Shown: positions 15,925-24,487, counted from the first letter of the stretch. The stretch is 64,000 nucleotides of DNA from JAXLWB01 sp046328715 (GCA_046328715.1 JAXLWB010000022.1:89174-153173); one strand, 5' to 3'. Program-made: numbers and translations. The notes: generated from the sequence alone by a model not told the origin.

Positions 15925-17005
15925 AATTCATCGCCCCTGCCAATTCTGGAGCGGGGACAAAACTTTCTGTGGGTGTGGATTCCCCAGACGCCTCGGCCAA
16001 GGAGATTTCTCCGGCGTCATGGCGAGAACGAAGCTCCTGAAATTCCTCTTCGCTCAGCCCCAATGGCTTGTGATCGGCCCCGATCACCTTTAGTAAGCCT
16101 TGGCGCAAGCCCTTAAAGGCTCGATCGAGCAGATTGTCGCTGTGTAGTTCCGCAAAGGTTTTCACTGCCAATTCGGCGCTGAGCGGTGCCAATTCATAAT
16201 GTTGTGCTAACCGTTCGCGCTGAAAGGCAATCCACAGATAGAGATCGGCTTCAGTTCGTCCAGGGAAACCGCTCATCAACTCATATTTGCGGATGGCTTC
16301 GATCACGGGCAGATAGATGGTGTCGTACCAGCTTTCAACTGCCTGCTGCGCAGTAAAAGGCTCGCTGATTCCCTGTCGTTCTAACTCTTTGCCTTTTAAG
16401 TAACGATGCACTTCAATGTGCTGCTGTAAGATTGGATAACGACCTGGTTCGGTAAATTCGACATTGTGGTTGGGGCGTAAGACGTCCAGGTTCGTGTTTT
16501 TAAAGAATTCTGCTCGCTCGATTTTGATGATCCACTGATCGCGTTCAAAGTCGTCGAGCGTGAGCGGGATATCCGTTTGTACTTCCGTGACATAGGCCTC
16601 AATGTGACTCAGATCGTTGGCGCGTGCCACACTGACCCGGTGATTTCCATCCCGCACAAAGTAGACCTCGCCGATCTTGTACAACTCAATCGGTGGCAAA
16701 CTTTCCAGTGAGTTCATCATGGCATCGATGCGCGCCCAGCGATCCGCATTGACACCAGAGCGCGGCAAAAAGGTGCGAGTAAAGTCGCGGTAGCGACCTA
16801 CGCTGCCCACGATGCGATCCAAGCGTACCATCTGGGTGCCCATCGAAATCTGCTGGCGGGCCTTGAGTCGTTTGGCCACTTCATCGTAGCTCAATAAGTC
16901 TGTATGTCCCCCGGAGATCAGCCCAAAGAGATCTGCCATTTGGGCTTGCACAATGCTCCGTAGATATTTTTCTTTTGCTTCTGCTTTGTGTTGTGAAGTC
17001 GGCAC
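15923..17005 (-). CDS. ParB/Srx-fold (ParB N-terminal-like) domain protein
   Basis: A 360-residue soluble protein whose residues about 60-160 carry a ParB-type nuclease/CTPase fold, with the central block YFVRDGNHRVSVARA at 115-129. The GNHR sequence corresponds to the G-x-HR nucleotide-binding motif of ParB/sulfiredoxin proteins. The helix-turn-helix of true ParB is not obvious; the C-terminal half is helical and unassigned, and the end is acidic and disordered. It is therefore probably not the chromosome-segregation ParB: parA and parS-like sites are not seen. Neighbours give no functional hint. Confidence 0.75.
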   Translation of the reverse strand: MPTSQHKAEAKEKYLRSIVQAQMADLFGLISGGHTDLLSYDEVAKRLKARQQISMGTQMVRLDRIVGSVGRYRDFTRTFLPRSGVNADRWARIDAMMNSLESLPPIELYKIGEVYFVRDGNHRVSVARANDLSHIEAYVTEVQTDIPLTLDDFERDQWIIKIERAEFFKNTNLDVLRPNHNVEFTEPGRYPILQQHIEVHRYLKGKELERQGISEPFTAQQAVESWYDTIYLPVIEAIRKYELMSGFPGRTEADLYLWIAFQRERLAQHYELAPLSAELAVKTFAELHSDNLLDRAFKGLRQGLLKVIGADHKPLGLSEEEFQELRSRHDAGEISLAEASGESTPTESFVPAPELAGAMN

Positions 17006-17038
17006 TTGCGACCTCCTCTGTACAATCGCTCATCTACA

Positions 17039-17082
17039 AAAAGTGTGAGCATCCGAGACCTGCTAGGTCTTTGCACACTTTT
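17039..17082. repeat. nested hairpin upstream of the ParB-like gene
   Basis: The outer stem is AAAAGTGTG (17039-17047) with CACACTTTT (17074-17082). The inner stem is AGACCT/AGGTCT around a GCT loop (17056-17070). It lies just upstream of the ParB-like gene on the minus strand and could be a leader structure or a small palindromic repeat; it is not made of 7/8-nt words. Confidence 0.6.
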
Positions 17083-17271
17083 CTATCGTGAGCGCTGTAC
17101 GTTTTGCTTTGCGTGAAAATGAAAATCGGAAAGTAGAGGTTAGAGCAACTTACTCTCTACTTTCGTTTCTCATATTCTCTCAGGTACTATACAACAGAAC
17201 TTGCACTTGCAAGCGGTTGCATTCAATACGATTCTATAACAATTGGGACACAAATGGGTTACAAGAGGAGT

Positions 17272-18312
17272 TTACTTTACTTCACAGGCAGTCACAGCCA
17301 CACATTCATCGGCACGCAAAGCCATACAGTTGACCCCTTGGACAACGCCCTCTTTGGCGGGAATTTCGTTGACCGCAAAGCGCACAATCTTACCCAAGCG
17401 CGAGATGACAAAGGCATCCGACTGATCAGTGATTGCCATCACGCCGATCAATTCTTCGGTTTTCATGGCAACTTTGCCTCCACTGCCCGGCTCTTTGTTG
17501 GCGGTAAAGCCACTGAGCAGACGCACCGTTCCCTTGCCGTCGCCGGTCATCATCAGAATGCCGCCTTCAGCCGGTGCCGCTGCCACACCGACCACACGAT
17601 CTTCTGGATCGACGCGCATGCCCAAGCAGCCGCGCACTGGGATCTGCCGTTCAGCAAAGCGGATCGCCTTGCCCAGCCGGGTGGCAATAAAGATTTCGTC
17701 GCTGCCGCTGCTCCAACAGAAGGCTGCGGGCGCACCTCCCTCGCGGGTGTCGTAGAGCACCGTGCCAGGTTGGAGTCGTGCACCAAGCTGTTGGCTGCCG
17801 AATTTGCGGATTTGCCCGCGTTCGCTCACCAAGGCCAGGAACTGTCCCCCCTGGTCGGGAAAGACGAGTGAGAGCTTCTCGCCTTCGCGTAGCGGCACAT
17901 TGGACAACAGAGATTGTCCGCGACCCCGTACAGGCGTTTCGGGAACATTGCCCAAAGCTGTGCGAAAGGCACGGGCATGGTTGGTCACCAGGATTAACCC
18001 AGCGCTTTCGTCGGCAGTCAGGAGAAATGCAGGCAAATCGCCTTCTGCACTGTCAAGGTCAAAGACGCCCATTCCACCGCGTCGCTGGCGGAAGTAGAAA
18101 TGGCGCGGCGTCCGTTTGGCATACCCCTGTTTGCTGATCGAGATCACATTGATCGTCGTGGGTGGCTCGCTCGGCTCCATCGTCGATTCGGCGCGGCTGG
18201 GTGAATTTTCCTCTTCACGATTGCGCAGGTCATCCAGTTCTGCCTCAAGTGCTTCAATATAGGCAATCACTGCCAGATCAAGTCCAGTCAGATCGGGTCG
18301 TTCGAGAATCAT
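17272..18312 (-). CDS. free-standing GyrA/ParC C-terminal DNA-wrapping domain protein
   Basis: A 346-residue protein that contains only the beta-pinwheel repeats of the topoisomerase IIA A-subunit. The GyrA-box QRRGGMG is at 76-82. Blades are marked by repeats such as LVTNHARAFR, LVSERGQIRKF, IATRLGKAIRF, MTGDGKGTVR and VISRLGKIVRF, six in all. The breakage-reunion domain and active-site Tyr are missing. The first 55 residues are a short helix and an acidic Ser/Pro-rich linker instead. A domain with a GyrA-box can wrap DNA, so this may be an accessory chromatin-like or gyrase-modulating protein. It is a complete reading frame with a normal start, not a fragment of gyrA. Confidence 0.85.
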   Translation of the reverse strand: MILERPDLTGLDLAVIAYIEALEAELDDLRNREEENSPSRAESTMEPSEPPTTINVISISKQGYAKRTPRHFYFRQRRGGMGVFDLDSAEGDLPAFLLTADESAGLILVTNHARAFRTALGNVPETPVRGRGQSLLSNVPLREGEKLSLVFPDQGGQFLALVSERGQIRKFGSQQLGARLQPGTVLYDTREGGAPAAFCWSSGSDEIFIATRLGKAIRFAERQIPVRGCLGMRVDPEDRVVGVAAAPAEGGILMMTGDGKGTVRLLSGFTANKEPGSGGKVAMKTEELIGVMAITDQSDAFVISRLGKIVRFAVNEIPAKEGVVQGVNCMALRADECVAVTACEVK

Positions 18313-18346
18313 GGAATACTCCAGATTGGATAAGTGATAAATAAAA

Positions 18347-18453
18347 ATGATGCGTGAAACGTGATGCGTGATTTGAAAATTGGTTCTATTCTACTCTTGT
18401 ATGATTTGTGTATGTGTCAAGTCTAAAATTTCGCACATCACGCATCACGGAAT
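18347..18453. repeat. 7-nt-word inverted repeat (GTGATGC family)
   Basis: The 5' arm ATGATGCGTGAAACGTGATG (from 18347) faces ACATCACGCATCACGGAAT (18435-18453) across a spacer of about 58 nt. It is the same family and nearly the same spacing as 7161-7276. The 3' arm covers the last codons of the transglycosylase gene. Confidence 0.8.
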
Positions 18454-20289
18454 TGTCTTCGTAATGCGTAAAATTTGTTCAGCATATTCTCTGCGCACAG
18501 GGTCCAAGGTTTCCCATGTGCCTCCCGACGCTAGAAAATCCATCAGGTGATCTGGCCCCCAATTGTAGGCAACCAGCATCCATTCCGGTTGTGGATAGCC
18601 TTTTTCGCCCAGTTTGGCCCGTAAATAGTCTAGATAAGCCGCAGCAACCAGAGTATTGCTGTAACTTTCAAAGGGATCTTTGACATTGACCTGCGGGGCA
18701 AACTCCTGCCAAGTTTTCGGCACGACCTGCATCAGTCCCATGTCGCCATCTTTGCCCAAGGCCAGTGAGTCAAAGCCACTCTCGATATAGGCCTGAGCCG
18801 CCAGCATGCGCCAGTTCATATCATAACGCAGGGCGATCTCCTGGAACATCTGAGCAAAGGTCATATGCGACTTGTCGGCAGAATTGTCGGGCTGAACGGC
18901 GTTTGCCTCGGGCTGGGTGATGACCACCGGAGCGGCAGTTGGCACACCAGGCGCTGAAATATTGGCCGCAGTGACGACAGGCACACCATTGGCATTGACC
19001 AGCGCTGTGTTGGCTGGATTGTTGACGACCGGGGCTGTCAATGCCACGGAACCTTGCTGTGTAAAGGTGGCTGCATTGCGTTCCACTTCCGGCGTGGCTG
19101 TAGGCAAGACAAGACCCTGCATAGGGTTCGACTCTACGTTTTCAACCTGACGAGTTGGCTCCACTACAGGCACAGGTGGGGGTGACGTCGGTAACTGCAC
19201 GGGGCCTGAATTGACTGGCACCACCACGACCATCGGTCGAGATTGAGTAACCGAGACAACTGCAGGCTGCGCGATCTGCGTACCTTGCACACTTCCCTGA
19301 CGAGGCAACTGACGCATCCACCAGATACTAGCAGCCAACACGGTTGCGATCACTAAGCCCATGACCAGCACCACTCCGGCAGCGGCCAACCCTGCTACGG
19401 TCCAGATGCCAAAGATCGGCAGATCATACAGGGCAAAGGCAGCACTTCGAGGGGCACGCTGCTCTTCTGCGATGTAGGCTAGCAGTGCAGGTCGCAAGGA
19501 CCGAGGACGAGCGCCGATCCAAGCTCGATCTAAGGGTCGCACCATGCCATAGATCAGCGTCGATTGCCCTGGCTGTAAGGTTAGTGTAGCTGTGCGATCT
19601 TCGCTGCTACGACTATTGGCAAAGTGATAAAAGTAGTGTTGCCCCTGTTCGTAACCACGTAGTACAACGGCGGTGGTGGTATTACCCAAATTGCTAATCG
19701 GGCAGGCAAAGCGTACACTTCGACGCAGTGCGTTGACAGTCTGCGCCTGTAGTTGCACCGTACCCAGGGCAATTTCACGGAAGGGTGTTACTTTGATGAG
19801 CGCATGTAATTCGCTGGACCGTCCTGGATATTCCGGAGCATCTACCCAAAGTCGCAGCGGGTAATCGCCTGCCTTCACTGCCGATGTGCGCGGCGGTGTC
19901 AGGCTAATCTCAAGAACCGTGCCTTCGCCAGGTTGGAGTAGAATGGATTGCAGAAGCGGGTCGATCCAGGTGGCATGGGGCTCGATTTCGCTGTGAAGAT
20001 GAAAACGAGCTGCCTTGTCAGCGTTGTTGAGCAAGGTTACCTGCAAGACCGCCGTGCCGCCAGGGTTGACTGCCACCTCTTGTTCAGACAGGGTAGCAAT
20101 TAGTAGATCGTCGTGGCGCGGCGCAGGTACTTGGGCAGGAGACAATGCAACAATGGTTTCCTCGCTGCCCAGTGGCGTTGCCTCGCCCTCGATTTCCAGC
20201 CAGTGCCATTCGGGGACTACTTCATTTTCGGTTTGGATGCGCTTGGCTTGATCTAAATCTTCCGGTAAGGATTCTTGCTCCGGTTTCAT
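18445..20289 (-). CDS. membrane-anchored lytic transglycosylase with N-terminal Ig-like domains
   Basis: A 614-residue protein. Residues 60-290 contain two beta-sandwich-like modules (for example VNPGGTAVLQVTLLNNA and QPGEGTVLEISL), similar in style to surface Ig-like repeats. A single transmembrane helix spans about 294-325. A Pro/Val/Thr-rich linker (330-470) leads to a C-terminal soluble lytic transglycosylase domain with the catalytic Glu503 in AYIESGF, then GDMGLMQVVPKTW and LVAYNWGP. The enzyme would cleave peptidoglycan glycan strands outside the membrane. With no signal peptide, a type II topology places the Ig-like part in the cytosol, which is odd. It stands alone and is divergent from the SanA-like gene. 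Confidence 0.88.
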   Translation of the reverse strand: MKPEQESLPEDLDQAKRIQTENEVVPEWHWLEIEGEATPLGSEETIVALSPAQVPAPRHDDLLIATLSEQEVAVNPGGTAVLQVTLLNNADKAARFHLHSEIEPHATWIDPLLQSILLQPGEGTVLEISLTPPRTSAVKAGDYPLRLWVDAPEYPGRSSELHALIKVTPFREIALGTVQLQAQTVNALRRSVRFACPISNLGNTTTAVVLRGYEQGQHYFYHFANSRSSEDRTATLTLQPGQSTLIYGMVRPLDRAWIGARPRSLRPALLAYIAEEQRAPRSAAFALYDLPIFGIWTVAGLAAAGVVLVMGLVIATVLAASIWWMRQLPRQGSVQGTQIAQPAVVSVTQSRPMVVVVPVNSGPVQLPTSPPPVPVVEPTRQVENVESNPMQGLVLPTATPEVERNAATFTQQGSVALTAPVVNNPANTALVNANGVPVVTAANISAPGVPTAAPVVITQPEANAVQPDNSADKSHMTFAQMFQEIALRYDMNWRMLAAQAYIESGFDSLALGKDGDMGLMQVVPKTWQEFAPQVNVKDPFESYSNTLVAAAYLDYLRAKLGEKGYPQPEWMLVAYNWGPDHLMDFLASGGTWETLDPVRREYAEQILRITKTIP

Positions 20290-20334
20290 ACTCTAAGTAT
20301 CAAACGGAGCGCATTCTCTGTCAAGTTTGGAGGG

Positions 20335-20359
20335 GAGTGAGGCAGTAGGACAGTCTCAC
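20335..20359. repeat. truncated CAGT-word hairpin
   Basis: GAGTGAGGCAGTAGGACAGT followed by CTCAC: GTGAG pairs with CTCAC around two CAGT words. It looks like a minimal or decayed copy of the CAGTNNGA family. Confidence 0.55.
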
Positions 20360-20448
20360 AAATCGATATGATACCTAGACATTGCATACTCGCAGGTGCG
20401 GTTTCTTACCGCATGAATTGGATTTTTCTCCGATTGTGCGGAAAGAAA

Positions 20449-20543
20449 CGGGTGTATATCAACTTCGGGGTAAAACGTGCCATTCAGAACCCTACCCTTT
20501 GGGTAGGGTTCTGAAGTTCCGCCCCCATCCTGATATACACCCG
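20449..20543. repeat. nested palindromic element (cruciform-like)
   Basis: Outer 13-bp arms CGGGTGTATATCA (20449-20461) and TGATATACACCCG (20531-20543) are perfect complements. Inside, a perfect 15-bp stem TTCAGAACCCTACCC/GGGTAGGGTTCTGAA (20483-20497 with 20501-20515) closes on TTT. The inner stem shares the TCAGAACC end of the 59-nt family at 54.5 kb. Confidence 0.85.
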
Positions 20544-20656
20544 AAAGAAACTGCTCTGATCTGTTTGGTCTATAATTTCTGCTACAATATATTACACTGA
20601 AACAAACGAGGCTGCCTTCGGGAACTTTTAGCTTTGTAAAGACGTTTTCGCACTAT

Positions 20657-21307
20657 ATGATGCTGAGAAACAAATGGTTAAAACGAGTTATGTTACTTCT
20701 CGTGTTGCTAATCCTAGCGATTAGCGCTCCCTTTTTATGGCGGGCCTGGATTGAAGGCCGTTATTCACCTGCCATCTACTCGGCCAGCAATGTGCGTACT
20801 GAGCGTGTGGCGATTGTCTTTGGCGCTCGTGTTTATAACAATGGAAGGTTGAGTGGGATGTTACGTGATCGGGTCGATATGGCTGTGGAGTTATACAAAG
20901 CGGGTAAGGTCAACAAATTATTGGTCAGCGGTGATAATCAATTTATCGACTACGATGAACCAAGCGCCATGATGAACTACGCAATTGCGCAAGGTGTACC
21001 TGCCAGTGATATCCAGCCTGACTTCGGCGGGAGACGCACCTACGATACCTGCTATCGCGCCAAATCGATCTTCCAGGTTGATTCAGCCATCTTGGTAACT
21101 CAGCAGTTTCATCTGCCTCGTGCACTATTCTTATGTGAGCAACTTGGGATTGATGCGGTGGGTGTAGCGGCGGACAAACGAATCTATGATCCTCGCTCGA
21201 TAGCCTTCTCCGAAACTCGTGAGTTGCCAGCCACTCTAGCCGCACTCATCGACGTCATTCGCAAAGCCCCGCCACCCGTGATGGGAGATCCGATACCGAT
21301 CGAGTAG
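20657..21307 (+). CDS. SanA/YdcF-type DUF218 envelope protein
   Basis: A 216-residue protein with one N-terminal membrane helix (MLLLVLLILAISAPFLW) and a DUF218 domain. Family features are VAIVFGARVYNNGRLSGML, the LLVSGDNQ block, GRRTYDTCYRA with the conserved Arg and Thr, and VTQQFHLPRALFL containing the conserved QxFHxxRA. Homologues such as SanA sit in the cytoplasmic membrane and influence envelope permeability; the biochemical reaction is unresolved. Two ATG codons in a row open the frame. A CAGT-word repeat begins at the stop codon. Confidence 0.9.
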   Translation: MMLRNKWLKRVMLLLVLLILAISAPFLWRAWIEGRYSPAIYSASNVRTERVAIVFGARVYNNGRLSGMLRDRVDMAVELYKAGKVNKLLVSGDNQFIDYDEPSAMMNYAIAQGVPASDIQPDFGGRRTYDTCYRAKSIFQVDSAILVTQQFHLPRALFLCEQLGIDAVGVAADKRIYDPRSIAFSETRELPATLAALIDVIRKAPPPVMGDPIPIE

Positions 21308-21392
21308 GTCAGTGAACAGTCGATAGTAGATCAGTAATCACTGATGCACTGTCGCCTGACTCACTGTTTTACTGTCCTACTGATTCATTGTC
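21304..21392. repeat. 8-nt-word inverted repeat (CAGTNNGA family)
   Basis: The 5' arm 21304-21340 has GTCAGTGAACAGTCGATAGT; the 3' arm 21341-21392 has CTGACTCACTGTTTTACTGT and TCCTACTGATTCATTG words. It lies between convergent genes; the 3' arm encodes the last residues (MTMNQ) of the DUF35 OB-fold gene. Confidence 0.82.
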
Positions 21393-21751
21393 ATCACGGG
21401 ACGAAACTTATACCCGTAAATAATCTGGCCTTCTGCCCCATCTTCGCGGATTTTGCGTGTCACCATTTCGACGCGCATCCCAATCTTCACGTCGTCGTGA
21501 TTGATATCGGTTAGCTGGGCTGTCACCATCGGTCCATCATCCAAACGAACCAAGGCAATCGTATAAGGTTTTTGATCTTCAAAGCCCTTGGGCACATTGT
21601 ACATCGTGCTGAAGCTGTAAACTTCACCACGTCCGCTTAGGTTCTGTGCGGTGCCCAAGGCTGGAAAGTTTTCTTGCATAAATGGTGCAATCAATTTTGA
21701 TTCTTCAGAATTGTCAAGTGCCACGCACACAAACGGTGCATACGATCCCAT
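21377..21751 (-). CDS. DUF35 OB-fold protein (acyl-CoA-associated), C-terminal half of a split pair
   Basis: A 124-residue protein with the OB-fold part of DUF35: LSGRGEVYSFSTMYNVPKGF, PYTIALVRLDDGP and VTAQLTDINHDDVKIGMRVEM. DUF35 proteins usually carry an N-terminal zinc ribbon on the same chain and act beside thiolases or HMG-CoA synthase-like enzymes, where they may channel acyl-CoA. Here the ribbon is on the preceding small gene, 11 bases upstream. The N-terminal 30 residues (YAPFVCVALDNSEE) are not typical of the family. No thiolase gene is nearby. Confidence 0.8.
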   Translation of the reverse strand: MGSYAPFVCVALDNSEESKLIAPFMQENFPALGTAQNLSGRGEVYSFSTMYNVPKGFEDQKPYTIALVRLDDGPMVTAQLTDINHDDVKIGMRVEMVTRKIREDGAEGQIIYGYKFRPVMTMNQ

Positions 21752-21762
21752 TCTTCATTCAA

Positions 21763-21981
21763 TTAATCATCCGCCGCAACTTTTAGCTCTGGCATGGCGG
21801 CCTGCGGCATGGTGAAGCAAATTTCGCTTTTTTCTTTTTTGGTATTTGTTGCTCCCATTGGTTGATGACAATGAGGGCAAATTAAGCGTGGCGGGAAGAC
21901 TGCCTGGGAACATTCTGGACAAATCATCCCCTGCAAACTATAGCGTTCGTGTTTTGTTCGCCACAAATTTGGTACGGCCAT
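21763..21981 (-). CDS. DUF35 zinc-ribbon protein, N-terminal half of a split pair
   Basis: A 72-residue protein starting LWRTKHERYSLQGMICPECS, then FPPRLICPHC: a four-cysteine rubredoxin-like zinc ribbon exactly as found at the N-terminus of DUF35 proteins. After the second CxxC pair the sequence leaves the family pattern (an alanine- and lysine-rich tail, MPELKVAADD) and stops. The OB-fold half begins 11 bases later on the same strand. Either the protein works as two subunits or one gene was split by an insertion or frameshift near an A-rich run around 21830-21840. Confidence 0.78.
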   Translation of the reverse strand: MAVPNLWRTKHERYSLQGMICPECSQAVFPPRLICPHCHQPMGATNTKKEKSEICFTMPQAAMPELKVAADD

Positions 21982-22141
21982 ACAATCATTCTCCTACTGT
22001 TCAAGTATAATGAGGCACAGTTAAAGATAACATGGATCGTCATCCGTATAGCGCCTGGAACATCGTACTGGATGTTGCGCTTTCAATAGCTATCTGGCCA
22101 ATCGAAAAGTGAAGTTTGAGAGCTTTTGAGAGGTTTTATAA

Positions 22142-23629
22142 GTGGAAAAACGTTTGTTTTACTCGATTTTGATGGTTATTTTGCTGTCATTGACAGCCTG
22201 TTCGGCTGGAACAGGGGCCAATAGCAATCTGCCACAGCCGTCGAATAGCGTAGCAACTGCGGAGTGTCAACTCAGTGCCAAAGGTTCGCCGTTGCGCATT
22301 GCGGCACAGTGTGGTACCTATACGGTTTACGAAAATCGGGCGAAACAGGCTGGACGTCAGATAGAGTTGAATTTTGCCATCATCAAAGCGCTCAGTCGTT
22401 CGCCAAAACCGGATGCAGTCTTCTTTCTGGCAGGTGGCCCGGGCCAGGCTGCTACCGAAGCCTACCTGGCGGTCTCCCCTGCCTTTGACAAAGTCCATCG
22501 CGACCGCGATATTGTGTTGGTCGATCAGCGGGGAACTGGCAAATTGAGCCGCCTAGGTTGCAAGCCCTTAGATGATCTGAATGCGGATGACGAAGCTGTT
22601 AGCAAATGGCTAACCAACTGCGCCGAAGGACTAGACGCTGACCCGACTCAGTACACGACTGAGATTGCGATGGGCGATCTGGACGAGATTCGGACTGCTC
22701 TGGGCTACCAGACGATCAATTTGGTGGGCGTCTCTTATGGCACCCGCGCAGCACAAACTTATCTCAAATTGTATCCCGATCATGTACGCAGCGTAACGTT
22801 GGATGGAGTGGTGCCACAGTCCGAGGTGCTCGGGGCTGACGTGGCCACCGATGCCGAGCGCGCGCTCGATCTGATCTTTCAGCGCTGTGCAGAAAGCGAT
22901 CCTTGCAAGCAGCAGTATCCCAACCTGGCTACTGAATTTACGCAACTGATGGACCAATTACAGAAGAGTTCGCAATCGGTCGATCTTGCTGATCCGGTCA
23001 CGGGTGAGCCGACTACGGTAGTGCTAGATTATCGCACGGCTGCCATGACGGTTCGTCTGTACAGCTATGCGCCGGAAACTGCTGCCCTGTTGCCGCTGCT
23101 CATCCACGAGGCCGCAGTCAATCAGAACTATCTGCCGTTTGCTGCCCAATCGATCCTGGTTGGCAAGGGGTTGTCCGATTCGATCAACTCCGGAATGAAC
23201 CTCTCAGTTGTGTGTGCGGAGGACTTTCCCTTCTTTGATAAGGTGGATTTGCAAGGATTAACTGAAAATTCCTATTATGGCAGCATCGAGATCGACAGCT
23301 TGCGCCGCTTTTGTGCGATTTGGCCGCACAGCACGGTTGATCCATCCTTCAAAGATCCCGTTCAATCAGACCGTCCAGTGTTGCTACTTTCTGGCCAGGC
23401 TGACCCGGTCACACCGCCCAGCAATGCGGAGCAGGTCGCACAGAAATTGAGCAACAGCCTACAAATTGTCGCACCTGGACAAGGGCACAATGTCATTATG
23501 CGTGGCTGTATTCCACGCATCTTTGCCGACTTTATCGAGAAAGGTACGGCGCAAGGGCTCGATACAACCTGTGTCAATGATTTGAAGCCGATGCCATTTT
23601 TTATCAATCCGTCTGGGCCAACGCCCTAA
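22142..23629 (+). CDS. secreted lipoprotein alpha/beta hydrolase, TAP-like tripeptidyl/prolyl aminopeptidase family
   Basis: A 495-residue protein beginning at a GTG with a lipoprotein signal (lipobox LTAC, Cys20). The hydrolase core shows the oxyanion loop FFLAGGPGQ (95-102), nucleophile Ser198 in GVSYGT, Asp in SGQADPVTPP near 422 and His in GQGHN near 449. The C-terminal TAP-like region is typical of tripeptidyl aminopeptidases and prolyl iminopeptidase relatives. The several cysteines (for example LGC, TNC, RCAESDPC) suggest disulfides outside the cell. It would trim peptides at the cell surface. An ABC pair follows 22 bases downstream in the same direction. Confidence 0.9.
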   Translation: MEKRLFYSILMVILLSLTACSAGTGANSNLPQPSNSVATAECQLSAKGSPLRIAAQCGTYTVYENRAKQAGRQIELNFAIIKALSRSPKPDAVFFLAGGPGQAATEAYLAVSPAFDKVHRDRDIVLVDQRGTGKLSRLGCKPLDDLNADDEAVSKWLTNCAEGLDADPTQYTTEIAMGDLDEIRTALGYQTINLVGVSYGTRAAQTYLKLYPDHVRSVTLDGVVPQSEVLGADVATDAERALDLIFQRCAESDPCKQQYPNLATEFTQLMDQLQKSSQSVDLADPVTGEPTTVVLDYRTAAMTVRLYSYAPETAALLPLLIHEAAVNQNYLPFAAQSILVGKGLSDSINSGMNLSVVCAEDFPFFDKVDLQGLTENSYYGSIEIDSLRRFCAIWPHSTVDPSFKDPVQSDRPVLLLSGQADPVTPPSNAEQVAQKLSNSLQIVAPGQGHNVIMRGCIPRIFADFIEKGTAQGLDTTCVNDLKPMPFFINPSGPTP

Positions 23630-23651
23630 CAAGAAGTGCTTTCTACCGATC

Positions 23652-24386
23652 ATGATTGAAGCAAAGAATCTGCACAAAGCGTTTGGCCCAGTGGTTGCCG
23701 TAGACGATGTCTCCTTTCAGGCACCCGATGGCAGTGTGACCGGTCTGCTTGGCCCGAACGGAGCCGGCAAGACGACTACCTTACGCATCCTTTATTCGCT
23801 GTTGCGTCCCGATCGGGGCGTGGCATTGATTGATGGTCACAATGCATCGACCGAGCGGGAGCAGGTACTCAAGCGAATGGGCGTCCTTTCTGACAACAAG
23901 GGACTCTATCCACGATTGACCGCACGCGAAAACATCCGTTATTTCGGCCAATTGTACGAATTGCCACCCGCCGAACTGGAACGCCGGATCAATGATCTGA
24001 TTAGCCTGCTGGAAATGCAAGAGTTTGCCGACCGCCGTGTCGAAGGCTTTTCGCAGGGGCAGCGCACCAAAGTCGCCATTGCCCGGGCCTTGGTCCACGA
24101 TCCGCAAAATATCCTGCTCGACGAGCCGACCAACGGCCTGGATGTGATGAGCACGCGTGCCATGCGCACCTTCATCCGCCGCCTGCGGGACGAAGGAAAA
24201 TGCGTTCTCTTCTCTAGTCACATCATGCAGGAAGTTTCGGCGCTGTGCGATCAGATTATTGTCATTGCGCAAGGCAAGGTCAGCGCCCAAGGCACTGCCG
24301 AGGATCTCCTGCGTGTCACCGGGCAAACCAACTTGGAAGATGCCTTTGTCGCCGCCATCGGCAGCAGCGAAGGGTTGACACTATAA
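23652..24386 (+). CDS. ABC transporter ATP-binding protein (NatA-like)
   Basis: A 244-residue ATPase of the ABC-2 export class. Walker A GPNGAGKTT is at 34-42, the signature is FSQGQ, Walker B is ILLDEPTNGLD and the H-loop lies in VLFSSHIMQEV. The overall sequence is closest in style to NatA of the NatAB sodium-export system and related drug exporters. The permease gene lies 101 bases downstream, with an intervening repeat hairpin. Substrate assignment to sodium is only by resemblance. Confidence 0.93.
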   Translation: MIEAKNLHKAFGPVVAVDDVSFQAPDGSVTGLLGPNGAGKTTTLRILYSLLRPDRGVALIDGHNASTEREQVLKRMGVLSDNKGLYPRLTARENIRYFGQLYELPPAELERRINDLISLLEMQEFADRRVEGFSQGQRTKVAIARALVHDPQNILLDEPTNGLDVMSTRAMRTFIRRLRDEGKCVLFSSHIMQEVSALCDQIIVIAQGKVSAQGTAEDLLRVTGQTNLEDAFVAAIGSSEGLTL

Positions 24387-24393
24387 ATGAAGT

Positions 24394-24480
24394 AAAAAAG
24401 TGACAGAGTTGCAAAGTGGCAGAGTAGCAATGGCTTGTTCACTTTGTCATTTTGCGACTCTGCCACTCTGCAACTTGCAT
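24394..24480. repeat. 8-nt-word inverted repeat (GCAAAGTG/GCAGAGTA family)
   Basis: The 5' arm 24394-24432 (GTGACAGA, GTTGCAAA, GTGGCAGA) pairs with the 3' arm 24440-24480 (GACTCTGCCACTCTGCAACT). It sits inside a co-directional ABC gene pair, and its 3' arm ends 7 bases before the permease ATG, which has no SD. Confidence 0.85.
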
Positions 24481-24487
24481 CTCGCCT

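Larger units (their letters stand above)
20290..20656. other. 367-bp gap between divergent genes
   Basis: Holds a truncated CAGT-word element at 20335-20359, a nested palindromic element at 20449-20543, and presumably the promoters of the divergent transglycosylase and SanA-like genes. I cannot identify a convincing -35/-10 pair, and no open frame here looks coding. Confidence 0.6.
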
